A DNA stretch of 64,000 nt, from NCBI RefSeq assembly GCF_002831585.1, contig NZ_CP025113.1:4293001-4357000 (forward strand), read 5' to 3'. Positions 1-8,036 of the stretch are shown piece by piece (position 1 is the first letter of the stretch; each line of letters begins with the position of its first letter). Under the pieces are notes generated by a model. It was not told the DNA's origin. It did no database searches and saw only the letters and a program-made list of their open reading frames with translations. The stretch comes from Bradyrhizobium sp. SK17. Lineage in GTDB: Bacteria; Pseudomonadota; Alphaproteobacteria; Rhizobiales; Xanthobacteraceae. A program made the position numbers and the translations under genes.

Positions 1-149
1 GCGAGCATCGCCTTGAGCGCGGCCGGGCCGTGGGCGGCGATCGCCGCATAAGCATTCGGGACGCTGCCGACAGCCTTCTTGATCTGGGCGTAGACCTGGC
101 CCGACGGGCCGGTGTCGGTTTCGAGATTGGGGACTGAGAGACGGGACAT
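1..149 (-). CDS. Carboxymuconolactone decarboxylase family protein (N-terminal fragment)
   Basis: Reading leftward from the ATG at 149 gives about 49 residues beginning MSRLSVPNLETDTG and continuing through a segment with GPSGQVYAQIKKAVGSVPNA. This is typical of the start of AhpD/CMD-family proteins, which are small helical peroxidase-like or decarboxylase-like enzymes. The catalytic CxxC region lies beyond the left edge, so activity cannot be judged. The gene is divergent from an AraC-type regulator at 283, a common arrangement for redox-linked CMD genes, and the shared gap holds an inverted repeat. The family call is by recognition of the N-terminus only. Confidence 0.6.
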   Translation of the reverse strand, partial: MSRLSVPNLETDTGPSGQVYAQIKKAVGSVPNAYAAIAAHGPAALKAML

Positions 150-207
150 GGTGGCACTCCGTGTTTGGGGTGGTGAACGATTGCGGAGTGAGCATAGGAG
201 GGCGAAG

Positions 208-255
208 TGAGACATTGAATGTTCATATATCTCGATTATATGCTCAATCGTCTCA
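208..255. promoter_or_regulatory. Imperfect inverted repeat in divergent promoter
   Basis: TGAGAC at 208-213 is mirrored by GTCTCA at 250-255. The flanking bases (ATTGA with CAAT, CATATA with TATATG) extend the dyad inward. The core is AT-rich in otherwise GC-rich DNA. It lies between the CMD-family gene and the AraC-type regulator, so it could be the operator for one or both. The dyad is seen directly; its role is inferred. Confidence 0.4.
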
Positions 256-282
256 TTTGAAGCCCGTCGGGGAGGATCGGCC

Positions 283-1245
283 ATGGATTGGCTCAGCCGG
301 CTGTTCGAGATGATGCCGGTCCGCGGGCGGCTCGATATTCGCTGCAGCTACAGCGTGCCCTGGCGTATCGAGCAGGGGCCGGGCGCGACCAACGAGATCC
401 CCTATCATGCGGTGCTCGCCGGCTCGGCGATCCTGGACGATCCCGCAGGCGGTCGGCCGCTGCTGCTGAAGTCCGGCGACATTCTTTTGCTGCCCGGCAA
501 TCCGCGACACGTGATGCATGACGGCACCGGGGCGACACCTCTGCCGGCTAGAAACCGGGCGGCGCAGAATTTCACGATCAGCGAAAACCTGGGTTCGGAC
601 GAACGGCTCGACTTGCTGTGCGGGCACTTCGCGATCGCACCTCCGCACGACCGTCTGTTGCGCAGCTATCTTCCGCCGCGTCTCGTCGTGCATGCCGGCC
701 CGCGGGTGGAAAAGCGGACGGCCGCACAGCTCGCTGGACTCGTATCCTTGATGCGCAGCGAAACGGCCGACGATCATCTGGGTGGCCGCGCCATGCTGAA
801 CGCGCTGTCCACGGCGATGTTCGCGCTTGCGCTGCGGCTTGCGAGCGAGACCGATGACGGCTCGCGTGGGTTGCTGGCGCTGGTCGGTGATCCCCGCCTG
901 GCGCCGGCGGTGACCGCCATGTTCAACGAGCCCGCGCGTGCGTGGTCGCTGCCCGAACTCGCGCGTCTGTGCAACATGTCGCGCGCGACGCTTGCGCGGC
1001 AATTCCAGGAGAAGCTTGGCCGATCGGCGAGCGATCTGCTTACCGATATCCGGATGACGCTTGCGGCAAACGAGTTGAGGCGATCATCGCTTTCGACCGG
1101 CGCCGTTGCGGAGATCGCCGGCTACCAGTCGGAGGCCGCATTTCAGCGGGCCTTCAAGAGCCATATCGGCGTGACCCCGGCACAATGGCGCAAGGCGCAA
1201 CCGCCGGACCAAGAGACTGCTGCGCAGGCTGGTCCGAAAGGGTAG
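283..1245 (+). CDS. AraC family transcriptional regulator with N-terminal cupin domain
   Basis: A 320-residue DNA-binding regulator. The N-terminal ~190 residues look like the AraC-type cupin sensor (patterns such as LLKSGDILLLPGNPRH near residues 61-76). The C-terminal ~100 residues hold two helix-turn-helix motifs (WSLPELARLCNMSRATLARQF and AVAEIAGYQSEAAFQRAFK, ending in the usual GVTPAQWR). The start at 283 follows a strong Shine-Dalgarno, GGGGAGGA. It is divergent from the CMD-family gene, which it probably regulates. The effector is unknown. Confidence 0.9.
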   Translation: MDWLSRLFEMMPVRGRLDIRCSYSVPWRIEQGPGATNEIPYHAVLAGSAILDDPAGGRPLLLKSGDILLLPGNPRHVMHDGTGATPLPARNRAAQNFTISENLGSDERLDLLCGHFAIAPPHDRLLRSYLPPRLVVHAGPRVEKRTAAQLAGLVSLMRSETADDHLGGRAMLNALSTAMFALALRLASETDDGSRGLLALVGDPRLAPAVTAMFNEPARAWSLPELARLCNMSRATLARQFQEKLGRSASDLLTDIRMTLAANELRRSSLSTGAVAEIAGYQSEAAFQRAFKSHIGVTPAQWRKAQPPDQETAAQAGPKG

Positions 1246-1255
1246 AGGCGCCAGA

Positions 1256-2182
1256 TCAGGACTTGCGATGCCTTGCATTGACCGCGATCGCGGCGGCGGC
1301 AGTGCGGTTCTCGACCCCGAGCTTGGCGTAGATCTGCTCGAGATGCTTGTCGACGGTGCGCGGGCTCAGGCCCAGGATCTGCGCGATGTCGCGGTTGGTC
1401 TTGCCCTTGGAGAGCCAGGACAGCACCTCGCCCTCGCGGGTGGTGAGGCCGAGCTCGCTGGAGAACTCGGCAGGCATGTCGCCACTGGTGTCCTTGGCCA
1501 GCCGCAGCAAGAATTCGTTGGGGCCAAGCTTGCCCATATATTGCAGCCGAAGTTGCTCGTTGCCGGGAAAGGACGCCACGGTTGCGGTTTTCGATCCCGC
1601 CTTGCCCTTCTGCGCGTGGTCGAGCCATTGCGGCATCGGGTCCGGCAACACGAAATTGTCGGCGGCGTCGGCGAGCGTATCCGACAGCAGTTTCTGGGCC
1701 TGCGGCGTCGCCCACAGCAGCGCGCCGGCGTTGTTGACCGCGAGCAGATAGCGGCCGGAGACATCGAGCGCGGCGCGCGCGCTCTGCGTCATCCGCGCAT
1801 TGGCGAGATGGACCCGAATGCGCGCCAGCATTTCCTCGATCACGATCGGCTTGGTGACGTAGTCGACGCCACCGGCTTCGAGCCCACGCACGATGTGCTC
1901 GGTTTCGGCGAGGCCCGTCATGAAGATGATCGGGACGCCGTCGAGCCCGGCATCGCGCTTCAGCCGCCGGCAGGTCTCGAAGCCGTCCATGCCCGGCATC
2001 ACGGCGTCGAGCAGCACGATATCGGGCGTGATCTGGTCGACGATGCGCATCGCGGAGGCGCCGTCGAGGGCGACCATCACGGTCATTCCGGCGCCGTCGA
2101 GCGCGTCGGTGAGGAGGCGCAATGTCTCCGGCGAGTCGTCGACGACGAGCGCGACGTCGCGCTTTCTCTGTTCAATGGTCAT
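1256..2182 (-). CDS. Response regulator, REC plus LuxR-type HTH
   Basis: A 308-residue two-component output protein. The receiver domain (about 10-125) has the acidic pair VDDS near residue 15, phospho-acceptor Asp59 in IVLLDAVMPGMDGF, and the Lys of TKP. The middle third (about 135-235) resembles a short PAS-like segment. Residues 245-300 form a LuxR/FixJ helix-turn-helix (LTTREGEVLSWLSKGKTNRDIA). Its start codon overlaps the end of the upstream kinase gene by 11 bases, so the two are co-transcribed and very likely partners. Target genes are not shown by sequence; the divergent urt-fmd operon is the natural candidate. Confidence 0.92.
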   Translation of the reverse strand: MTIEQRKRDVALVVDDSPETLRLLTDALDGAGMTVMVALDGASAMRIVDQITPDIVLLDAVMPGMDGFETCRRLKRDAGLDGVPIIFMTGLAETEHIVRGLEAGGVDYVTKPIVIEEMLARIRVHLANARMTQSARAALDVSGRYLLAVNNAGALLWATPQAQKLLSDTLADAADNFVLPDPMPQWLDHAQKGKAGSKTATVASFPGNEQLRLQYMGKLGPNEFLLRLAKDTSGDMPAEFSSELGLTTREGEVLSWLSKGKTNRDIAQILGLSPRTVDKHLEQIYAKLGVENRTAAAAIAVNARHRKS

Positions 2183-5100
2183 AGCTGTGCAATATCTTCA
2201 ACGTCGCCATATATTGATCGAGATCGAACCGGTCGACCAGCGTCCGCATCTGTTCGACGAAGTCCGCGTGCTCGGGACACTCGTTGCCGATCTCGTCGAG
2301 CTTGAGCTGGATCGCTCTGACATAGCCGAGCTGGCCGAGGCTGATCAGCTCTTCGACATATTTGACCGGCGGGCGCGTGCCGCTATCGGGCTTCCATTGC
2401 GGGGCAGGCGCCTGCTCGGCCTCATACTCCCACTCGATCTTGAGCAACTGGCGGATGGTCTCCAGCAGTCGCGGGATGTCGATCGGCTTCATCAAATAGC
2501 CGTCGTGGAACGGTTGCGCCAGCGGCGCGCCGTGCGCCTCCAGCGCGCTGGCCGAGATCATCAGGATGCGGGCCTGATGATGGCCTTCGGAGCGCAAGGT
2601 CTCGGCGACCGTCCAGCCGTCCATCCCGGCCATCGAGATATCGAGCAGGAACATGTCCGGCCGGCAATGCTGGGCGAGGGCGAGGCAGCCCGGCCCGTCC
2701 GGCGCGCTGAGCAGGATGAAGCCGAGCGGCGCCAGGATCTCGCGCAGGAGGTCGCGCTGGGTCGGGTCGTCGTCGGTGATCAGGATCGTCTTGCGCGGGC
2801 CGTGATAGCCATAGACGGGAGCATCGACCGGCGCATCGCGGCGCGGGTTGGTGACCTCGGACAGCAGCAGCTTGACCTTGAAGGTGCTGCCGGTGCCGAC
2901 CGTGCTCAACACCTTGATGTCGCCGCCCATCACGCCGGCGAGCAGGCGGCTGATGGTCAGGCCGAGCCCGGTGCCGGTCTGTGGCTGGGTGACGCCGAGT
3001 GCGCCGCGCTCGAACGGCGCGAAGATCCGCTCGAGGTCGTCGGGCTGGATGCCCGGCCCGGTGTCGATCACCTCGAACTCGGCGACCGGGCTGCGGTAAT
3101 GCACGACGAATTGCACCTTGCCGGACTGGGTGAACTTGATCGCGTTCGAGAGCAGGTTGATCAGGATCTGCCGCAGCCGCTTCTCGTCGGCATAGACCAC
3201 GACGGGCAGCACGGCCGGCCGCCTGAACACGAAGTCGATGCCTTTTGCCGCCGCTTGCAGGCGGAACATGCCGACCAACTGTTCGAGGAAATCGTTCAGC
3301 CGCACCTCGTCACGCGACAGATAGAGCCGGCCGGCTTCGATCTTGGAGATGTCGAGAATGCCGTCGATCAGACCCGACAGATGGTCGGCGCTGCGGCGGA
3401 CCACGCGCACCTGCTCACGCGGCCGCACTTGGAGACTGTCGTCCTGCTCCAGCAGCTGGGCATAGCCGGAGATCGCGTTCAGCGGCGAGCGAAGCTCGTG
3501 GCTGAGGCCGACGACATAGCGGCTCTTGGCGAGGTTGGCTGATTCAGCGACCTCCTTGGCGCGCTGCAATTCGGCGTCGGTGCGCTTGTGGGCATCGATT
3601 TCCTGGATCAGCAGCGTGGTCTGTCGCCGGGTTTCCGCTTCCGCGGCGCGTCGGCTCTGTTGCGCCAGCACGAACAGCCAGGCGACCACGCCGATGATCA
3701 GCGTCAGCGCAAAGAACACCTTCCACAGCACGTCGGCCAACAGCTCGTTGGCATGCGCCGCCGTGGTTTGCAGGTAGATCAGGCCGAGCACCAGCGCCAC
3801 CAGGCCGGCGGAGACAGCGAACACGCCGAGGTAATGTCCGAGCTGCGAGTTGAGGCGGGCGTAGATCGGCTGCGGCATCACCTTGCCCAGCGCGTCCGAC
3901 ACCTGGGCGCCGATCCGCCCATGCGGCTTGCAGAGATCGTGGCAGCGTGCGTCGAGCGAGCAGCACAGCGAGCAGATCGGGCCGGCATAGGCCGGGCAGG
4001 CGGCCATATCCTCGGGCTCGAACGCATGCTCGCAGATACAGCACTGGATCGATTCAATATTCTGCCAGCTCCGTTTCGGCTTGCGCGCGATGTAGTACTT
4101 GCCGTCGGTCGCCCAGGCAATCAGGGGAGCCGTGACGAAGGCGACCGCGAGCGCGACGAAGGCCGACAGCGCCTTGGCGGTCGGGCCGAACAGGCCGTAG
4201 AACGCGCTGATCGAGACCACCGTCGCGATCGTCATCGCGCCGACGCCGACCGGATTGATGTCGCAGAGATGCGCGCGCTTGAACTCGATGTGCTGCGGCC
4301 GCAGGCCGAGCGGCTTGTTGATGACGAGATCGGCGACCAGCGCGCCGACCCAGGCGATCGCGACGTTCGAGTACAGCGCCAGCGTCTGCTCCAGCGCCTT
4401 GTAGACGCCGATCTCCATCAGCAGCAGCGCGACCACCACGTTGAACACCAGCCACACCACACGGCCGGGATGCGAGTGGGTGAGGCGGGAGAAGAAGTTC
4501 GACCAGGCGATCGAGCCGGCATAGGCGTTGGTGACGTTGATCTTGACCTGCGACAGGATCACGAACGTTCCGGTCAGCGCCATCGCGAGATCCGGCTGTG
4601 ACAGCACGTAGCGGAAGGCTTCGAGATACATGTTGGCGGGCTCGGCGGCGTGCTCGGCCGAGACGCCGTGGCTGAGCGCGAAGAAGGCCAGGAACGAGCC
4701 GGCCAGCAGCTTCAGCGCACCGAGCACGATCCAGCCGGGACCGGCGCCGAGCAGTGCGATCCACCACGCCTTGCGCGAGGTGCGGCGGTCGCGCGGCAGG
4801 AAGCGCAGGAAGTCGACCTGCTCGCCGATCTGCGCCACCAGCGCGAACACGACGGAGGCCGCGGTGCCGAACAGCAGCAGATCGAGATGGCCGGAGGGAT
4901 CGCCGTGGTCGCCGGCGAATTTGCGCCACTCGGTGAAGGAATGCGGATTGGCCCAGGCGATCGCCGCGAACGGCATGATGTGGAGGATGATCCACAGCGG
5001 CTGGGTCCAGAGCTGGAACCGGCTGATCAGCGTGATGCCGTAGATGACCAGCGGGATGATCACCACCGCGCTGATCAGATAGCCGATCGGCCGCGGAATG

Positions 5101-5558
5101 CCGAAGCACATGTCGAGTGCGCTGGCGAGGATCACCGCCTCGATCGCGAAGAAGATGAAGGTGAAGGAGGCGTAGATCAGCGAGGTGATGGTCGAGCCGA
5201 TATAGCCGAAGCCGGCGCCGCGGGTCAGCAGGTCGATGTCGATGCCGCTCTTCGCGGCGTGGTAGGCGATCGGCAGCCCGCACAGGAAGATGATGACGCT
5301 GACCACCAGGATCGCCGCGGAGGCGTTCATCGCGCCATAGTTCAGCGTGATGGTGCCGCCGATCGCCTCCAGCGCCAGGAAAGAGATCGCGCCAAGCGCG
5401 GTGTTGGCGACGCGGGCGGCGGACCAGCGCCGCGCGCTCTTGGCCGTGAAGCGCAGCGCGTAGTCTTCCAGCGTCTGGTTGGCGACCCATTGATTGTATT
5501 GGCGCCTGACGCGGTCTATCCGCTGCCGCCCTGCCACTCGCTCAAACTCCTGGTCCAC
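2172..5558 (-). CDS. NCS1-type permease / hybrid histidine kinase fusion
   Basis: A 1128-residue membrane sensor kinase. Residues 1-490 look like a nucleobase/purine-cytosine (NCS1) permease with about 12 hydrophobic segments. Residues 506-546 form a Cys-rich cluster (CCIC, C521, CSLCC, CHDLC, then PH). Two more membrane segments follow near 575-632, then HisKA (SHELRSP, His687), HATPase (NLLSNAIKF, DTGPGI, GTGLGL) and a receiver domain (DDDPTQ near 929, Asp973 in FLLDISM). The start is GTG at 5558 without an obvious Shine-Dalgarno. It overlaps the response-regulator gene and is divergent from the urt-fmd operon. By analogy with transporter-kinases such as CbrA, the permease half may sense a transported solute; that is inference. 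Confidence 0.9.
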   Translation of the reverse strand: MDQEFERVAGRQRIDRVRRQYNQWVANQTLEDYALRFTAKSARRWSAARVANTALGAISFLALEAIGGTITLNYGAMNASAAILVVSVIIFLCGLPIAYHAAKSGIDIDLLTRGAGFGYIGSTITSLIYASFTFIFFAIEAVILASALDMCFGIPRPIGYLISAVVIIPLVIYGITLISRFQLWTQPLWIILHIMPFAAIAWANPHSFTEWRKFAGDHGDPSGHLDLLLFGTAASVVFALVAQIGEQVDFLRFLPRDRRTSRKAWWIALLGAGPGWIVLGALKLLAGSFLAFFALSHGVSAEHAAEPANMYLEAFRYVLSQPDLAMALTGTFVILSQVKINVTNAYAGSIAWSNFFSRLTHSHPGRVVWLVFNVVVALLLMEIGVYKALEQTLALYSNVAIAWVGALVADLVINKPLGLRPQHIEFKRAHLCDINPVGVGAMTIATVVSISAFYGLFGPTAKALSAFVALAVAFVTAPLIAWATDGKYYIARKPKRSWQNIESIQCCICEHAFEPEDMAACPAYAGPICSLCCSLDARCHDLCKPHGRIGAQVSDALGKVMPQPIYARLNSQLGHYLGVFAVSAGLVALVLGLIYLQTTAAHANELLADVLWKVFFALTLIIGVVAWLFVLAQQSRRAAEAETRRQTTLLIQEIDAHKRTDAELQRAKEVAESANLAKSRYVVGLSHELRSPLNAISGYAQLLEQDDSLQVRPREQVRVVRRSADHLSGLIDGILDISKIEAGRLYLSRDEVRLNDFLEQLVGMFRLQAAAKGIDFVFRRPAVLPVVVYADEKRLRQILINLLSNAIKFTQSGKVQFVVHYRSPVAEFEVIDTGPGIQPDDLERIFAPFERGALGVTQPQTGTGLGLTISRLLAGVMGGDIKVLSTVGTGSTFKVKLLLSEVTNPRRDAPVDAPVYGYHGPRKTILITDDDPTQRDLLREILAPLGFILLSAPDGPGCLALAQHCRPDMFLLDISMAGMDGWTVAETLRSEGHHQARILMISASALEAHGAPLAQPFHDGYLMKPIDIPRLLETIRQLLKIEWEYEAEQAPAPQWKPDSGTRPPVKYVEELISLGQLGYVRAIQLKLDEIGNECPEHADFVEQMRTLVDRFDLDQYMATLKILHSYDH

Positions 5559-5612
5559 GATGCGCTGATCGCGGGCAAATCCCGTACCAAAAACCTACGT
5601 CGCTATTTTGCG

Positions 5613-5650
5613 GTGCAGTATACGCGATCTCACGTATCAGTGCGCTGCAC
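5613..5650. promoter_or_regulatory. Nested inverted repeats between kinase and urtA
   Basis: In the 148-base divergent gap, GTGCAG (5613-5618) is mirrored by CTGCAC (5645-5650). Inside it, ATACG (5620-5624) is mirrored by CGTAT (5633-5637). The dyad lies 57 bases before the urtA start. It is a reasonable candidate binding site for the neighbouring LuxR-type response regulator, but no consensus is known to me for that regulator. Confidence 0.4.
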
Positions 5651-5706
5651 AAAAGTAAGCAATCCTCGCCTCATCAATAAGCGTTCTCGAACCAGATGGG
5701 GTGCTC

Positions 5707-6969
5707 ATGTCAGACGAAACCAAACCAGGACTGCCGTCTCCGCTCCGCCGCAAGCTCTTGATGGGCATGGCCGCATTGCCGGCCATCTCGATGCTGGGCC
5801 GTCCCGCATTTGCCGACGTTCCTGCAACTTCTGCGGTCAACACCACCGGTCTTGCAGTCACCGATAGCGAAGTCACCGTCGGCATCCTGCACTCCGTCAC
5901 CGGCACCATGGCGATCTCCGAGACCGGGTCGGTCGAGGCCGAGAAGCTCGCGATCGAGCAGATCAACGCCGCCGGCGGCGTGCTGGGCCGCAAGATCAAG
6001 TTCATCCAGGAGGACGGCGCGAGCGACTGGCCGACCTTCGCGGAGAAAGCCAAGAAGCTGCTGGTCAACGACAAATGCGCCGCGGTGATGGGCTGCTGGA
6101 CCTCGGCCTCGCGCAAGGCGGTGCTGCCGGTGTTCGAGCAGTACAACGGCATGCTGTACTACCCGACCTTCTATGAAGGCCTCGAGCAGTCCAAGAACGT
6201 GATCTACACCGGCCAGGAGGCCACCCAGCAGATCATCGCCGGCCTCGACTGGGTCAACAAGACCAAGGGCGCGAAGAGCTTCTATCTGCTCGGCTCCGAC
6301 TACATCTGGCCGCGCACCTCGAACAAGATCGCGCGCAAGCACATCGAGAACCATTTGCAAGGCTGCAAGGTGGTCGGCGAGGAATACTTCCCGCTCGGCT
6401 CGACCCAGTTCAACTCGGTCATCAACAAGATCAAGCTGACCAAGCCGGACGTGATCTACGCGATCATCGTCGGCGGCTCGAACGTCGCGTTCTACAAGCA
6501 GCTCAAGGCGGCGGGTATCGACCTGTCGAAGCAGACGCTGCTGACGATCTCGGTCACCGAGGACGAGATCGACGGCATCGGCGGCGAAAACATCGCGGGC
6601 GCCTATGCCTGCATGAAGTACTTCCAGTCACTCGACAACCCGAACAACAAGGCCTTCGTGCCGGCGTTCAAGAAGATGTGGGGCGAGAAGACCGTGATCG
6701 GCGACGTCACGCAGGCCGCCTATCTCGGCCCGTGGCTGTGGAAGTTGACCGCGGAGAAGGCCGGATCGTTCGACATCGACAAGATCGCGGCGGCCTCGCC
6801 CGGGGTCGAGTTCAAGGGCGCGCCCGAAGGCTATGTGCGCATCCACGAGAACCATCATCTGTGGTCGAAGACCCGCGTCGGGCGCGCCAAGGCCGACGGC
6901 CAGTATGAGCTGATCTACGAGACCGCAGACCTCGTCGAGCCGAACCCGTTCCCGAAGGGCTACCAGTGA
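5707..6969 (+). CDS. urtA: Urea/short-amide ABC transporter substrate-binding protein
   Basis: A 420-residue periplasmic binding protein of the UrtA/FmdD (AmiC-like) family. The N-terminus carries an export signal with an RRK stretch and a hydrophobic run (LLMGMAALPAISML) ending near PAFA. Family hallmarks include VGILHSVTGTMAISE, EQINAAGGVLGR, CWTSASRKAVLPVFE and YYPTFYEG. An in-frame GTG at 5701 is possible, but ATG at 5707 gives the more usual start. It is first in a urtABCDE-type operon that ends with formamidase, so the ligand may be formamide or another short amide as well as urea. Specificity cannot be read from sequence alone. Confidence 0.9.
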   Translation: MSDETKPGLPSPLRRKLLMGMAALPAISMLGRPAFADVPATSAVNTTGLAVTDSEVTVGILHSVTGTMAISETGSVEAEKLAIEQINAAGGVLGRKIKFIQEDGASDWPTFAEKAKKLLVNDKCAAVMGCWTSASRKAVLPVFEQYNGMLYYPTFYEGLEQSKNVIYTGQEATQQIIAGLDWVNKTKGAKSFYLLGSDYIWPRTSNKIARKHIENHLQGCKVVGEEYFPLGSTQFNSVINKIKLTKPDVIYAIIVGGSNVAFYKQLKAAGIDLSKQTLLTISVTEDEIDGIGGENIAGAYACMKYFQSLDNPNNKAFVPAFKKMWGEKTVIGDVTQAAYLGPWLWKLTAEKAGSFDIDKIAAASPGVEFKGAPEGYVRIHENHHLWSKTRVGRAKADGQYELIYETADLVEPNPFPKGYQ

Positions 6970-7010
6970 GGCCGGGCGGGTAAACCGCGCAACCGCTCCC
7001 TCAACGCATC

Positions 7011-7066
7011 GCGGCGTGGACGTCATCGCCCACGCCGCCGATCGGGCGCCGCACACGTCGCGGCGC
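7011..7066 (+). promoter_or_regulatory. Two tandem hairpins in the urtA-urtB gap
   Basis: The first hairpin pairs GCGGCGTGG (7011-7019) with CCACGCCGC (7030-7038) around a 10-base loop. The second pairs GCGCCGC (7046-7052) with GCGGCGC (7060-7066) around a 7-base loop. Neither is followed by a U-tract, so they are unlikely to be full terminators. Hairpins after binding-protein genes often stabilise the upstream mRNA and allow more binding protein than permease. That role is inferred here. Confidence 0.5.
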
Positions 7067-7092
7067 ATGCCCCTTGGACTGGAGGACGACAG

Positions 7093-8019
7093 ATGTTCGG
7101 CGACTATTCGATCAGCGACCTCGGCGCCATCCTCGCGATGCAGGGATTTGCCGGGCTCATCCTGTTCTCCGTCTATGTGCTGATGGCGCTGGGGCTTGCC
7201 ATCATCTTCGGCCAGATGGGCGTGATCAACATGGCCCATGGCGAGTTCATGATCCTCGGCGCCTACGTCACCTGGATGACGTCGAACGTGGTGCAGCACG
7301 CCGCGCCCTGGCTTTTCCCGGGCTACTTCTTCATCGCGATGATCCTGGCGTTCATCGCCTCGGGCGCGCTCGGCATGCTGGTCGAATGGGCGCTGATACG
7401 CCACCTCTACAAGCGCCCGCTCGATACGCTGCTGGCGACCTGGGGCCTCAGCCTGATCCTGCAGCAGGCCTACCGCTCGGTGTTCGGCGCGCGCGAGGTC
7501 GGCGTCGATCTGCCGGAATGGATGATGGGCTCCTGGCAGGCCACTGACTCGATCCAGATCCCGATCAACGGTATGTTCGTGATGGGGCTGACGGTCCTGA
7601 TCACGATCGTCGTGTTCTACATCCTGTTCTGGTCGAGCTGGGGCAAGCAGGTGCGAGCCGTGGTGCAGAACCGCGTCATGGCGGGCGCCGTCGGCATCAA
7701 CACCGAGAAGGTCGATCGCTACACTTTCGGGCTCGGCTGCGGCATCGCGGGGATCGCCGGCTCGGCCTTCACCATGATCGGCTCGACCGGACCGACCGCC
7801 GGCCAGCTCTATATCGTCGACACTTTCCTGGTCGTGGTGTTCGGCGGCGCCGCCTCGCTGTTCGGCACCATCGCCTCCGCCTTCTCGATCTCGCAGACCC
7901 AGTCGACGCTGGAATTCTTCCTGTCGGGATCGATGGCCAAGGTGATCACGCTGCTGACCATCGTCGCGATCCTGATGGTGCGTCCGCAGGGGCTGTTCGC
8001 ACTCAAGGTCCGCAAATAA
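7093..8019 (+). CDS. urtB: Urea/amide ABC transporter permease, LivH/UrtB type
   Basis: A 308-residue inner-membrane permease with about eight hydrophobic segments. Typical branched-chain/UrtB features are FGQMGVINMAHGEFMILGAYV near 45-64, RPLDTLLATWGLSLILQQ, and the EAA-like QVRAVVQNRVMAGAVGIN. The start follows GGAGGACGAC. It pairs with the UrtC-type permease at 8037 to form the membrane channel for the binding protein at 5707. Confidence 0.93.
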   Translation: MFGDYSISDLGAILAMQGFAGLILFSVYVLMALGLAIIFGQMGVINMAHGEFMILGAYVTWMTSNVVQHAAPWLFPGYFFIAMILAFIASGALGMLVEWALIRHLYKRPLDTLLATWGLSLILQQAYRSVFGAREVGVDLPEWMMGSWQATDSIQIPINGMFVMGLTVLITIVVFYILFWSSWGKQVRAVVQNRVMAGAVGINTEKVDRYTFGLGCGIAGIAGSAFTMIGSTGPTAGQLYIVDTFLVVVFGGAASLFGTIASAFSISQTQSTLEFFLSGSMAKVITLLTIVAILMVRPQGLFALKVRK

Positions 8020-8036
8020 GAACAAGCAGGCTGGTC

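Noticed and set aside
3588..4601. Plus-strand open frame opposite the permease-kinase
   Set aside because: It is antisense to conserved kinase and permease motifs, and its His/Arg/Asp-rich composition indicates a shadow.
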